From: Bacteroidales bacterium
GTDB taxonomy: Bacteria > Bacteroidota > Bacteroidia > Bacteroidales > ML635J-15
DNA: 64,000 bases
NCBI GenBank assembly: GCA_017651185.1
Contig: JAGCDJ010000020.1
Coordinates: 62,001 to 126,000, forward strand
Direction: 5' to 3'
Positions 47,101 to 55,938 of the stretch are shown piece by piece (position 1 is the first letter of the stretch; each line of letters starts with the position of its first letter). The translations under genes and the position numbers were made by a program. The notes below the pieces were generated by a model, which worked only from the letters and a program-made list of their open reading frames with translations, made no database searches and was not told where the DNA came from.

Positions 47101-47762
47101 AGCAACGAATTATATGCGGACTTGAAAAATGGTGACCAGGCGCTTCGACTCTCAAGGTCTGTTTTAGCAAGGTCAACACCTTCGAAAGCAACCTCCAGCA
47201 CAATGTCGTTGCACACGCGCAAAACGTTTGTAACAGGATTGTACGAAACTGGCGACACGTTAAGTTCAGCAATGCCAACGCCACGCATCTTTCCAACAGA
47301 AGAAATCCATGCCAATTCATCATTGTTCCCGATAAAGGCATCAACAGAATATGCTTCGGCATTGTATTCGAACTGCGGTTTGGAATTGTCCTTGCGGATA
47401 GGTCTCTGCTGTGGCGACACCTTGCCACCATATTGCGACAGATCGATTTCCGTAACAGAGTAACTTTTCACAGTCACCTTTGCATTACTGCAAACAGGCA
47501 ATGCGAACGACTTGCGCAACACAGGCAGCGACGGACTGCCGATTTTTCCCATCGGATACGTTCCGTCAATTGTCAACGAAACAAAATCGCCAGACGAAAC
47601 CAGCGTAAGGACATCTACGGAATATTCCAGTCCAAAACCAGACATAGAAACATCCCTTACCATCAGTGAACCATCGGAACCTATTGGCAATCTATATGTT
47701 TTCTGAGAAAATACGCCACCAAAAACAGCAAGCAACGCCATCAATAAAATAAACCTCTTCAT
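44112..47762 (-). CDS. Gingipain-like C25 cysteine protease with T9SS type A sorting domain
   Basis: 1216 residues. Signal peptide to about 20 (MKRFILLMALLAVFGGVFSQ), then a propeptide-like N-terminal domain (to about 235). The C25 catalytic domain spans about 235-580, with His437 in YTAHGGETEWCGP and Cys470 in IGNCCLSGKF; the His-Cys spacing of 33 equals that of RgpB (His211-Cys244) as I recall. Ig-like domains and a jelly-roll or MAM-like domain (about 950-1090, YIEDFASGEIPECW) follow. The C-terminus FDMYPNPASDRVDV...LPAGVYVVVV is a type A sorting domain, so the protein should be exported by the T9SS and anchored or released at the cell surface. It starts divergently from the TPR gene. P1 specificity (Arg, Lys or other) cannot be read from sequence. 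Confidence 0.93.
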   Translation of the reverse strand: MKRFILLMALLAVFGGVFSQKTYRLPIGSDGSLMVRDVSMSGFGLEYSVDVLTLVSSGDFVSLTIDGTYPMGKIGSPSLPVLRKSFALPVCSNAKVTVKSYSVTEIDLSQYGGKVSPQQRPIRKDNSKPQFEYNAEAYSVDAFIGNNDELAWISSVGKMRGVGIAELNVSPVSYNPVTNVLRVCNDIVLEVAFEGVDLAKTDLESRSAWSPFFKSAYNSLLNKDIFDSYADLFHSPVKMLVVAHEDFESQLQPWIEWKTQKGFYMDINYVNGASASAENIRSWVHSRYSQGVEDGNAPVFLVLVGDVDRIPASAVGDESEEQTDLYYASVDGDYIPEMYCSRMSVENPSELSVVVGKTILYEKYTMPDPSYLGNAMLIAGSDDTFNPYIGQPTINYAVQNYFNAAHGYNNVYAYLDTYDGCYNNLSTGVGYAHYTAHGGETEWCGPHFTNDDVDGLSNTDKYFLAIGNCCLSGKFGYSVPCYGEKMIRAGKKGAYAYIGSSPVTYWYEDYYWALGATSVFEQTPQLSETTTGAFDMMFNDDMFNTVSSIMYVGNLAVTDASESMAKYYWEAYNVLGDGSVMPYNSVPTANAVSHDANIVNGSGSFMVSADPGSYVAVTDGNTILGTALVGISGSVSVPLVSAATSDNVLLVVTRQQRIPHIENVPVVAPEGAYISLVGYSPDEVPYALEDMMGAGYSFTLQLKNVGLRDSEAWLPMTLSCADPNVEILNNSASCSPIVTGETVEMDYLFEFLPSLSIEDGYTLNFTLSVADTVSNATYTSSFDVRVIRSLMQMYSYSVVGDAMPGESFALEVSVTNVGSLAENTEVVLTSLDERLHFDGGDFRHIYGYISRDSIVSRQFPMRADATVHDGEMLAVLVSIRTANSSVADTCYIVFAPCNVAIREFPYIEDFASGEIPECWSQVPNFETAEQWNVVTSDPYDYISQNGNMFVFIKNYSWDDMSNMLVSSKFAFAEGLSATLSFRHVQKEWDGDNDVLSVYYRNSDAGEWQLLVQYDNAYESWTAESIDLPNLSRNYYIAFFADLNYGFGIGLDDVKIEVSGCEIPHVSFVNTDLEHPYLTWTGNAESYSLYKNDELLAELTGNTYELDPDGYDGDDCFSVVAHCEGDEESTGEVCVTGVASAVAPAFDMYPNPASDRVDVVCSGMTGISLYNMLGKVVVSKHVDSDEFSLSIDALPAGVYVVVVDCTRGRQMGKLVIE

Positions 47763-47778
47763 ACTCTGTTATTTTTTG

Positions 47779-47786
47779 CAAAAATA
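47779..47786 (-). promoter_or_regulatory. -7 element (TATTTTTG) of the C25 protease gene
   Basis: On the minus strand TATTTTTG lies 16 bases before the ATG at 47762. It forms a divergent promoter region with the element at 47823 for the TPR gene; neither has a clear -33 box. Confidence 0.45.
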
Positions 47787-47822
47787 ATAAAAAAAGTATG
47801 CGTGTTATAAAGTAAAAAAAAG

Positions 47823-47830
47823 TATTTTTG
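47823..47830 (+). promoter_or_regulatory. -7 element (TATTTTTG) of the TPR protein gene
   Basis: Matches TAnnTTTG, 57 bases before the ATG at 47888. It overlaps an in-frame TTG (47828) that would otherwise extend the gene, which argues for the later ATG start. Confidence 0.5.
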
Positions 47831-47887
47831 CAGTCTTGCACTTTTTATTTATGGTACGGAGATTTTTTTATTAAAAAACATTTTGAA

Positions 47888-49012
47888 ATGAAAAGGATAT
47901 TAATTGCCAGTTTATCAGTCATTTTGAGCATTGCTCCTGTATTCTCGCAGGAAGACAATGACAATGGCATGAACCAGATTATCGTCCCGACACAGATAAT
48001 CACATCGTCAGCCGACGGAGATACTGTTGGCGTAATGGTAAACGCCGAGGGACAGGAAGCAAACGTTGCATACAACAACGGAGTAGCATTGTATGGCGAA
48101 GGAAGTTACAACGAAGCCATTGCAGAATTCAGCAGATCGCTACAGATTGACCCAGAAATGACACAGGCATACTATGGTCGCGGCACCTGCTACATGCAGC
48201 AGGAAAAATACAACCAAGCAATTGCTGACCTGCAGGAATTCGTAAAACGCAAAACCGACGACAATGCAACCTACCTCATCGGTTACTGCTATTTCCTATC
48301 ACAAAACATGGAGAAGGCAACGGAATATTTCCAGAATGCAATAGAACAAGGATGCAACAATGCGAACCTGTTCTACTACATGGGGGTGATAAACTTCAAC
48401 AAGGGACAGTACGACGAGGCAGAAAAGTACTATACCCGTGCAATCGAAATCGACGACACCCACTCGTTCTCGTACAACGACAGAGGTTCTACCTACAGGA
48501 TGCAGGGCAAAATGGACAAGGCAATTGCCGACTACACAAAGGCAACCGAACTTAACTCGAAGATGGACATATTCAAGGCCAACCTTGGTAGCGCATACAG
48601 GTTAAACAAGGAATACGACAAGGCACTTGCCATCTACGATGAAGTCATAAAGGCAAAAACCGACAACTACATGACTCTGAACAACAAAGGCATCACGCTC
48701 TACGAAATGAAAGAGTACGACAGGGCAATAGATGCACTCAACGAATGCCTAAAGCAAAACAAGGATTATGCATTCGCATACAACAACCTCGGACTTTGCT
48801 ACTACAGGAAAGAAGACTACAAACTTGCAATAGAGGCATTCACAAAGGCAATCGCCTTGAAGTCAGACTATGCCGAAGCATACGTTCACAGAGGTGCAGC
48901 CAAGGAAATGTCAAGGGATATGGAAGGCGCTTGCGCCGACTGGCATACGGCAAAATCAATGGGAGCAAACAATCTCGGTGACTTTGAATCGACTTGTGAG
49001 GAATTAAAATAA
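47888..49012 (+). CDS. Secreted/periplasmic TPR protein
   Basis: 374 residues from ATG 47888. The signal peptide is MKRILIASLSVILSIAPVFSQ, with cleavage after Gln21; an upstream in-frame TTG overlaps the promoter and is rejected. The rest is a chain of about nine tetratricopeptide repeats from about residue 65 (GVALYGEGSYNEAIAEFSRS, then AYYGRGTCYMQQEKYNQAIA, and on to AYNNLGLCYYRKEDYKLAIE). TPRs are protein-binding scaffolds. The gene is 20 bp upstream of the PorE-like gene and divergent from the C25 protease, so a link to the T9SS or envelope assembly is a reasonable guess but not shown. Confidence 0.9.
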   Translation: MKRILIASLSVILSIAPVFSQEDNDNGMNQIIVPTQIITSSADGDTVGVMVNAEGQEANVAYNNGVALYGEGSYNEAIAEFSRSLQIDPEMTQAYYGRGTCYMQQEKYNQAIADLQEFVKRKTDDNATYLIGYCYFLSQNMEKATEYFQNAIEQGCNNANLFYYMGVINFNKGQYDEAEKYYTRAIEIDDTHSFSYNDRGSTYRMQGKMDKAIADYTKATELNSKMDIFKANLGSAYRLNKEYDKALAIYDEVIKAKTDNYMTLNNKGITLYEMKEYDRAIDALNECLKQNKDYAFAYNNLGLCYYRKEDYKLAIEAFTKAIALKSDYAEAYVHRGAAKEMSRDMEGACADWHTAKSMGANNLGDFESTCEELK

Positions 49013-49032
49013 CGAATTAAAAACGACAGGAA

Positions 49033-51141
49033 ATGAACAGAATCATATACATATCGGCACTGGCAATCGCATTCGTAATGATGTTCAATACATCGTACTC
49101 GCAAATAAATATACAGATAGATAAGAACGAATTCAAGACTGCTGAAAAGACAGGATACAAGGAGGCAATGAATTCCATCAAGATAGGTGACGAATACTTT
49201 TGCAGTTTCTCCACAGGAGGATACCAAAAGGCACTGACGGAATATCTGTCGGCAAACACCTACAACAGCAACAATGCCGCCCTCAACTATAAGATTGGTA
49301 TTTGCTACCTCTCATCCAACGAAAAGAAAAAAGCAATAACCTACCTCGAAAAGGCATATAGCATCAATCCTAACGTAGCAGTGGACATTAAATATTTAAT
49401 TGGCCGCGCTTACCAGATTAACTACAAGCACAAGGAGGCAATAAGCAACTACAATGATTTCAAGAACACAAACTACATGGCCGAATTCAAGAAAATGAGA
49501 ATCGACCCGGCACAGTACAATGTAGATGCAAGAATAAAGGAATGCGAAATTGCAGAAAAACTCAAGGATAAACCTGTACGCGTATTCATCGACAACCTTG
49601 GCTCCAACGTCAACTCCAAATATTCGGACTATGGTCCGGTTATCTCCACCGACGAGTCGATGATGATATTCACCTCGCGCCGCGAAGGTTCAACCGGCGG
49701 TGAAATGGACGAGGACAACCAGTACTTCGAAGACCTTTACATTTCGTACAACGAAGGCGACAACAAGTGGGCAATACCTACAAACATGAAGACCTTGAAC
49801 ACAAACGAACATGATGCTTCGGTAGGTTTGTCACCCGATGGTTCAATACTTTACACATTCAAGGGAACCCCCGACGGCAACTTGTACGAGAGCAAACTGA
49901 AAGGCGACAGTTGGAGCAAGCCAAAACTGCTTAATAAGAACATCAACACCAAGTACCACGAGACATCAATTTCAATATCATCGGACGGCAAACTGCTGTA
50001 TTTTGTAAGCGAACGCCCGAAAGATGAATTCGGAACACCTTCAAAAGGTGGAAAGGACATCTACATCAGCGAAAGGACAGCAAAGGGAGAATGGGGTCCG
50101 GCAAGAAACATAGGAGCACCCATCAATACCGAATACGATGAAGAAGGCGTGTTCATCCACCCCGACAACAGAACCATGTACTTCAGTTCAAAGAGAGAAG
50201 GTTCGATTGGTGGTTACGACATATTCTACAGCGAAATGGATGACAACGGCGAATGGGGAGAACCAGTAAACATTGGTATTCCTATAAACACACCCGAAGA
50301 CGACGTATTTTTCATTGTGGCTGGCAACGGTAGATTCGCATATATGTCGAGCGACCGAGAAGGTGGAATCGGCATGCAGGACATCTGGCGCATAACTTTC
50401 CTTGACCCCGAAAAACCAATGATTGCAGGAACAGAAGACAACCTGATTGCAAGTTCAAAGGCAACAATGAAGACAGTAGTAAAGCAGGAGACTGTGGAAG
50501 TAAAAAAGGTTCGACTCACCATCATGAAAGGTACTATTACCGATTCCGAAACAGGCAAACCACTTGAATCAGCAATCGAAATCGTTGACCTTGAAAAAGA
50601 CGAGGTTTACGCTTCTCTCGAATCAAACGCTTCGACAGGAAAATACCTTATCAGTTTGCCATCAGGAAAGAACTATGGTATCACGGCAAGGACAGAAGGT
50701 TACCTATTCCACAGCGAAAACGTGGATGTACCTGCAGCAACTTCGTACCAGGAGATTATCAAGGACATAAAACTTAAACCTATTAACGTAGGTGCAAAAA
50801 TCGTCCTGAAGAACATCTTCTTCGACTTCAACAAGGCAACACTGCGCGACATATCGAAGGCAGAACTTGACAACCTTGTAAAACTGCTTACTGTCGACTA
50901 CCCCAATATGTCTATCGAAATCGGCGGTCATACCGACAATGTAGGTACGCTCGAATACAACACAAAACTTTCGACCAACAGGGCTAAGTCGGTAGTCGAC
51001 TACCTCATCGAGCACGGTGTAGCAAAGGAACGCCTGTCGTACAATGGATACGCATACAAGGAACCGATTGCTACCAACGACACCGAAGAAGGACGTCAGG
51101 AAAACAGACGTGTAGAATTCAAGATAATAAGCGTAAAATAA
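49033..51141 (+). CDS. PorE-like TPR/PD40/OmpA outer-membrane protein
   Basis: 702 residues. Signal peptide to about 23 (ending SYSQ). Domain order: TPRs (about 45-165), a PD40/WD40-like propeller (about 190-470; blades such as SDYGPVISTDESMMIFTSRR and DEEGVFIHPDNRTMYFSSKR), a carboxypeptidase-regulatory/CNA-B-like domain (about 500-580, GTITDSETGKPLESAIEIVD), and a C-terminal OmpA domain (about 590-702; IFFDFNKATLRDISKAELDN, HTDNVGT, NRRVEF) that binds peptidoglycan. This is the architecture of P. gingivalis PorE (PG1058), which links the T9SS to peptidoglycan. PorE is a lipoprotein as I recall, while this protein has no lipobox Cys, so orthology is likely but not certain; Bacteroidetes have several paralogues. 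Co-directional with the TPR gene, 20 bp apart. Confidence 0.88.
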   Translation: MNRIIYISALAIAFVMMFNTSYSQINIQIDKNEFKTAEKTGYKEAMNSIKIGDEYFCSFSTGGYQKALTEYLSANTYNSNNAALNYKIGICYLSSNEKKKAITYLEKAYSINPNVAVDIKYLIGRAYQINYKHKEAISNYNDFKNTNYMAEFKKMRIDPAQYNVDARIKECEIAEKLKDKPVRVFIDNLGSNVNSKYSDYGPVISTDESMMIFTSRREGSTGGEMDEDNQYFEDLYISYNEGDNKWAIPTNMKTLNTNEHDASVGLSPDGSILYTFKGTPDGNLYESKLKGDSWSKPKLLNKNINTKYHETSISISSDGKLLYFVSERPKDEFGTPSKGGKDIYISERTAKGEWGPARNIGAPINTEYDEEGVFIHPDNRTMYFSSKREGSIGGYDIFYSEMDDNGEWGEPVNIGIPINTPEDDVFFIVAGNGRFAYMSSDREGGIGMQDIWRITFLDPEKPMIAGTEDNLIASSKATMKTVVKQETVEVKKVRLTIMKGTITDSETGKPLESAIEIVDLEKDEVYASLESNASTGKYLISLPSGKNYGITARTEGYLFHSENVDVPAATSYQEIIKDIKLKPINVGAKIVLKNIFFDFNKATLRDISKAELDNLVKLLTVDYPNMSIEIGGHTDNVGTLEYNTKLSTNRAKSVVDYLIEHGVAKERLSYNGYAYKEPIATNDTEEGRQENRRVEFKIISVK

Positions 51142-51160
51142 CATCATTATCTCTTTATAA

Positions 51161-51188
51161 TCCCATAGGCAACTATGGGATTTTTTTA
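51161..51188 (+). terminator. Rho-independent terminator after the PorE-like gene
   Basis: TCCCATAG (51161-51168) and CTATGGGA (51173-51180) around a GCAA loop, then seven T residues. The ATG at 51175 lies inside it, which is why the aroB start is placed at 51199. Confidence 0.9.
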
Positions 51189-51198
51189 TTATATCGCC

Positions 51199-52218
51199 AT
51201 GCAGGAAATAACATATAGTACCAATAAGAAATCAACGACATCCATACATTTCACCTATGACAAAAGATTTTTCATGGAACTTGCAGGTGACAGACGGACG
51301 GCAATAATCACTTCCGGAAACATCACAAAATCCTATCCCGAAATATTTGAAGGGCAGAATGTAATCGTCATCGACGACAAGGAATACCATAAAAATCTCG
51401 CAACCATAGAAGAAATTGCTTCAAAATTATTGTTACTTGGATTCGATAGGCACTCATTTATTATAGGTATAGGCGGAGGCATAGTCTGCGACATTGCAGG
51501 ATTCGTATCTCACATATACATGCGCGGATTAAGGTTCGGATTAATCCCCACAACCCTGCTTGCCATGTCCGATGCAGCAATAGGCGGGAAAAACGGTGTG
51601 AACTTCGGCGAAAACAAAAATATGCTCGGCTGCTTCGACAACCCCGACTTCATCATCGCCGACAGCAGTTTCGTGCAGACACTTCCCAAGGAACAATACC
51701 TTAGCGGTTTGGGCGAAATAATAAAGTATGCACTTATTGGAAACGAAAACATCCTAAACATACTGCAAAACGAAAGGGAGAAAATTCTCAACCGCGACAA
51801 CGAAACGGTAAACCGACTTGTCAAAGAATCAATACTTACCAAGGTCCAAATCGTTGAAAACGACCCCAACGACACATCAACAAGGCACATACTGAACTTT
51901 GGCCACACCATAGGTCACAGCATCGAACTGACTGAAAAACTCCCGCACGGAATGGCAGTAGTAAAGGGAATGAACGCAGCAGTCGACTTGTCGGAGAGAC
52001 TCGGACTGCTAGCACACGACAAAGCAATGGAAGCAAAAAAATTGCTAACCGATTTCGGCTACGACATTATGTACAATCTCAGCGAAACGCACTTCAATAT
52101 CCTATGCCACGACAAGAAAAAGGAAGATTCGCAGATTAGATTCGTACTGCTCGAAGACATAGGGAAACCTGTCATAAAGAAACTACCTATCGAACAAATA
52201 CCTGCACTAATCGGATGA
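51199..52218 (+). CDS. aroB: 3-Dehydroquinate synthase
   Basis: 339 residues from ATG 51199 (MQEITYSTNKKST); the ATG at 51175 is inside a terminator hairpin. It catalyses cyclisation of DAHP to 3-dehydroquinate, the second step of the shikimate pathway, with NAD and a divalent metal. Motifs: GIGGGIVCDIAGFVSHIYMR (NAD binding), LIPTTLLAMSDAAIGGKNGV, GLGEIIKYALIG with a metal-ligand Glu, and RHILNFGHTIGHSIE with metal-ligand His residues. It is slightly shorter than E. coli AroB (362). The stop codon overlaps aroA by 4 bp, so the two are translated together. Confidence 0.96.
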   Translation: MQEITYSTNKKSTTSIHFTYDKRFFMELAGDRRTAIITSGNITKSYPEIFEGQNVIVIDDKEYHKNLATIEEIASKLLLLGFDRHSFIIGIGGGIVCDIAGFVSHIYMRGLRFGLIPTTLLAMSDAAIGGKNGVNFGENKNMLGCFDNPDFIIADSSFVQTLPKEQYLSGLGEIIKYALIGNENILNILQNEREKILNRDNETVNRLVKESILTKVQIVENDPNDTSTRHILNFGHTIGHSIELTEKLPHGMAVVKGMNAAVDLSERLGLLAHDKAMEAKKLLTDFGYDIMYNLSETHFNILCHDKKKEDSQIRFVLLEDIGKPVIKKLPIEQIPALIG

Positions 52219-53438
52219 TTGCAAATATCTGCAAGTCGGTACTCAGTGGCACAGTCGATATATGTCCATCAAAAAGCTTTGAACAAAGGGCTTGGGCAAT
52301 GTCTGCACTACCTGGAATTAACATAAAGGTAACAGGTGGAGGGAAATCCGATGATGCCAAGGCGAGCAAAAGGATAGCGGAAAAACTCAAGGACGCTCAT
52401 CGCACCGGCAATGTGTTTTACTGTGGAGAATCAGCACTTTGCGCCCGAATGTATCCGCCAATCATTGCTCTGTATACCGACAATTTCATACTTGACGGAC
52501 ACGGCACACTGCTAAATAGAAACATCAGACGCGACCTTGAATTTTACGAACAAACCTTCGGTTGGGAAATTTCGGATGGCGGTTTCCCTATTCGCATAAG
52601 CAATGCCAAGATATATTCAGCCAAGTTTAACATTGATGGAAGCCACACTTCACAAGTCATAACCGGACTTATGCTTGCTCTCTCGGCATTGGAGGAAGAC
52701 AGTCAAATTATGGTATCGAATCCTTCAAGCACAGGATACATATCTTTAACGGCAGGCATCGCTGACGAAATAGGAGCGAAAATAAGTACCACGCACAACG
52801 AATCTTGCATGGACATAAAAATATATGGCAACGCTCCTTTCCACAAGAGAACCCTTGCCGTCGAAGGCGACTGGAGCAATGCAGCATTCCTTATCGCAGC
52901 TGGACTTGCCAATGGTGACATCGAAATTGCCGGACTTAATCCAGAATCCATGCAACCCGATAGAATGATACACACGATATTGTTTTTATGCGGGGCAAAC
53001 CACGAATGGGAAAAAGGCAACCTGATTATACACAAGTCCGACCTAAACGGTTTTGAGTTTGATGCGCAGAACTATCCCGACCTTATCCCGCCACTTTGTG
53101 CAATGGCGTTGAATGCCAAAGGCGAATGCCGAATAAAAGGAGCAAACAGACTTGTCTGCAAGGAAAGCAACAGACTTGAAGCAATCATCACCGAACTTGG
53201 TAAACTGGGCGCCAACATCACTCATGCCGACAATTGGCTGACAATACAGTCATGCAAAGATATTCGCTCGACCACTGTAGATTCCCACAACGACCACCGC
53301 ATTGCAATGATGCTGGCTGTTATTGGACTATCTTCAGCATCTCTGACTATCAAAGGTTGTGAATGTGTAAGCAAATCCTACCCCGACTTTTTTGAGGTGC
53401 TTAAACAAATTGGTGGGAATATAGAAATAGAGAATTAA
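52215..53438 (+). CDS. aroA: 3-Phosphoshikimate 1-carboxyvinyltransferase (EPSP synthase)
   Basis: 407 residues, the short class usual in Bacteroidetes (E. coli 427). It transfers enolpyruvyl from PEP to shikimate-3-phosphate, the sixth step of the shikimate pathway. Recognisable elements: an N-terminal PSKSFEQRAWAMSAL segment in place of the canonical PGSKS...RAL start, CGESALCARMYPPI (family GxxxxxxR segment), DGSHTSQVITGLML, EGDWSNAAFLIAAG, KESNRLEA and NDHRIAMMLAV. All substrate-binding landmarks are present, so the enzyme should be active. It overlaps aroB by 4 bp. The gene converges with the PBP gene 65 bp downstream. Confidence 0.95.
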   Translation: MIANICKSVLSGTVDICPSKSFEQRAWAMSALPGINIKVTGGGKSDDAKASKRIAEKLKDAHRTGNVFYCGESALCARMYPPIIALYTDNFILDGHGTLLNRNIRRDLEFYEQTFGWEISDGGFPIRISNAKIYSAKFNIDGSHTSQVITGLMLALSALEEDSQIMVSNPSSTGYISLTAGIADEIGAKISTTHNESCMDIKIYGNAPFHKRTLAVEGDWSNAAFLIAAGLANGDIEIAGLNPESMQPDRMIHTILFLCGANHEWEKGNLIIHKSDLNGFEFDAQNYPDLIPPLCAMALNAKGECRIKGANRLVCKESNRLEAIITELGKLGANITHADNWLTIQSCKDIRSTTVDSHNDHRIAMMLAVIGLSSASLTIKGCECVSKSYPDFFEVLKQIGGNIEIEN

Positions 53439-53503
53439 AAACAACCCTTGCTTATCGCTCCATTTGAGGATTTTAAAGCAAGTTCAGAAAACAAAAAATA
53501 AGT

Positions 53504-55849
53504 TTAGTTTTCGTCGAAATCCAAATCTCCGCTCTGCCCATATTCGTGGCAGTCGATCAAATCCTTTATACCTGCTGGCATCGGGAACTTGTCATCAGGA
53601 CTATATCTCTTGTTCAGTCGCCAGTCGGCATAAACCTTCTTCATATACAATGCCCATATAGGCAAAGCAGCCGAAGCACCCTGACCAAATTCCATCGAAC
53701 TGAAACGGATTGTCGGTTCCTCGCCACCAACCCATGCTCCGTTCACAAGGTTTGGCGTAATTCCCATAAACCATGCATCGGAGTTATTGTTTGTCGTACC
53801 AGTTTTACCTCCAATCTCACCGGTAAGACCATACTTGAACCTGATTCTTGAACCAGTACCCATATCAACAACGCCCCTCAGCAACTCTACCATCAATGCT
53901 GCGGTCTCCTCGCTTATGGCTTCGGTCTGTATCGGGATGAATGATGCCAATTCGTTGCCGTCCTTATCCTCTATACGCGTTATATATATAGGTCTTGTGT
54001 AGATACCCTTGTTTGGATATGTGCAATATGCACCTACCATTTCGCAAAGCAAAACCTGAGGAATACCTACACATATCGATGGGAACGGGTCTATCTGGCT
54101 ATGTACGCCCATCTTGTTTGCAAGAGCAACGACTGCTTCGGGCGTAGTTTGCTTCAGCGCCCACGCCGAAATCTGGTTCAGCGAACCAGCAAGTCCCTGC
54201 TTCAGGGTAATGGTCTGTCCATCTAACTTCGACTTAGAATACCTCGGCGTATAATACTGACCTGTAGGGAGTTTAAAAGTCTGCTCTACGTTCGGCACCT
54301 TGGTACATGGCGAATATCCGTTCTGCATAAGCAAGCAATAGATAAACGGCTTGAATGTAGAACCTACCTGACGGCGCGACTTCGTTGCATTGTCGTACTT
54401 GAAGTGCATATAGTTTATTCCACCAACGTATGCCTTCACATGTCCAGTCTGTGGTTCCATCGAAATGAAACCTGCCTGAAGAAATCCCTTGTAATACAAC
54501 ATCGAGTCCATCGGTGTCATAATAGTATCAATATCACCATTCCACGAGAACACGCTCATCGTATCCTTTTCGTAGAACGACGCCTTTATCTCATCCTCGC
54601 TGAATCCGGCCTTCTTCATAGCACGCCAACGCTCTGTCCTTCGCATTGCACTGTTTATGCACTCCTCTTTTTTCGATGCGGCAATCGACGAATAGTACGG
54701 AGCATTCTTATTGTTCTTCATGCTCTTCGAAAATTCTGGCTGCAGATATTTACCCACATGCTCGGTTACTGCTTCCTCGGCATATTTCTGCATACGGCTG
54801 TCGATTGTGGTATACAACTGAAGACCATCGGAATATATGTCGTAGGAGGTTCCATCCGGTTTTTTGTTCTTGTTGCACCAACCATACGACGGATCGATGG
54901 CCCAGTTAATTGAATCCTCAATAAACTCACGTTCATCAACATAGTTTTCGCGGATAGGTTTCTTAGCGCTCAACCACAAACGCAAAAACTCGCGGAAATA
55001 AGTTGCAGAACCCAGATTATGGTCGGCACGACGGAACTTTATGCCAAGCGGCTCGTTTATAAGCGAATCGTACTCAGCCCTGGTTATCTTATCGTACTTA
55101 AGCATCTGATTTAATACGGTATTCCTTCGTGACAATGCCTTGTCTGGGAACCTTATAGGATTGTACATCGATGGATTCTGCGCCATACCAACAAGCATTG
55201 CCGCCTGTGTTTTCGTAAGTCCCATCGGAATCGTATCAAAATATATCCTCGATGCCGATTCGATGCCGACCGCCAAGTTAAGGAAGTCGAACTTGTTCAG
55301 ATACATCGTGATTATTTCTTCCTTGGTGTACTGGCTTTCAATCTTGGTTGCAATTACCCATTCCTGGAATTTTCTGTTTATGAATTCCAATTTGCTCATC
55401 TTCTGCCTTGGGAAAAGCATCTTTGCAAGTTGCTGCGATATTGTACTACCACCGCCCTTTGCACTATTGCCAGTGACAATCCCTTTGAAAACACGTGGCA
55501 ACGATTTGAAATCTATTCCGCAATGCTCGTAGAAACGAACATCTTCAGTTGCAATGAGAGCATCAATTACATTTGGAGAAATGGAATCGTAGCAGACGTG
55601 CGAACGGTTCTCGCGGAAATACGTTCCCAGCAGTTGTCCGTCGCTCGAATAAATGCGCGTTGCAAGGTTCTCTTTCGGGTTCTCCAACTCCTCAAACGTC
55701 GGCATATAACCAAAAACACCATGCGACAATAGAGCAAAGTAACCTACAAAAGCACCGAGGAGAAGTATGCTCAGTGCCCACAACACTATGAATATCCGAA
55801 CCTTAGTTTTCTTAGTATATGAAACCTTTTCCTTTGAGCCGTCAACCAT
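53504..55849 (-). CDS. Class A penicillin-binding protein (PBP1A-type)
   Basis: 781 residues, bifunctional peptidoglycan glycosyltransferase/transpeptidase. A single membrane helix at about 17-40 (IFIVLWALSILLLGAFVGYF) follows a Lys-rich cytoplasmic start. The GT51 domain (about 60-240) has TEDVRFYEHCGIDFKSL with the catalytic Glu, GGSTISQQLAKML and KEEIITMYLNKF. The transpeptidase domain (about 440-720) has the STFKP serine motif in RQVGSTFKPFIY, SLNQ as the SxN motif, and GKTGTT. It builds and cross-links the cell wall in the periplasm. It is divergent from topA, with about 90 bp between the starts, and convergent with aroA. Confidence 0.95.
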   Translation of the reverse strand: MVDGSKEKVSYTKKTKVRIFIVLWALSILLLGAFVGYFALLSHGVFGYMPTFEELENPKENLATRIYSSDGQLLGTYFRENRSHVCYDSISPNVIDALIATEDVRFYEHCGIDFKSLPRVFKGIVTGNSAKGGGSTISQQLAKMLFPRQKMSKLEFINRKFQEWVIATKIESQYTKEEIITMYLNKFDFLNLAVGIESASRIYFDTIPMGLTKTQAAMLVGMAQNPSMYNPIRFPDKALSRRNTVLNQMLKYDKITRAEYDSLINEPLGIKFRRADHNLGSATYFREFLRLWLSAKKPIRENYVDEREFIEDSINWAIDPSYGWCNKNKKPDGTSYDIYSDGLQLYTTIDSRMQKYAEEAVTEHVGKYLQPEFSKSMKNNKNAPYYSSIAASKKEECINSAMRRTERWRAMKKAGFSEDEIKASFYEKDTMSVFSWNGDIDTIMTPMDSMLYYKGFLQAGFISMEPQTGHVKAYVGGINYMHFKYDNATKSRRQVGSTFKPFIYCLLMQNGYSPCTKVPNVEQTFKLPTGQYYTPRYSKSKLDGQTITLKQGLAGSLNQISAWALKQTTPEAVVALANKMGVHSQIDPFPSICVGIPQVLLCEMVGAYCTYPNKGIYTRPIYITRIEDKDGNELASFIPIQTEAISEETAALMVELLRGVVDMGTGSRIRFKYGLTGEIGGKTGTTNNNSDAWFMGITPNLVNGAWVGGEEPTIRFSSMEFGQGASAALPIWALYMKKVYADWRLNKRYSPDDKFPMPAGIKDLIDCHEYGQSGDLDFDEN

Positions 55850-55910
55850 GTCTAAAAAATTTTAAGCGGTAAAATTAAAAAAAATATAAATCGTATCCTT
55901 TAATTTTTTC

Positions 55911-55918
55911 TAATTTTG
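55911..55918 (+). promoter_or_regulatory. -7 promoter element (TAATTTTG) of topA
   Basis: Matches TAnnTTTG and lies 20 bases before the ATG at 55939. No -33 TTTG at the usual spacing. Confidence 0.5.
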
Positions 55919-55938
55919 CAGCCAAATTCAAAATTCGT

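Noticed and set aside
47828..47887. TTG start extending the TPR gene
   Set aside because: Overlaps the -7 promoter element, and the ATG at 47888 starts a proper signal peptide.
51175..51198. Upstream ATG as aroB start
   Set aside because: It lies inside a clear rho-independent terminator hairpin; the ATG at 51199 is used instead.
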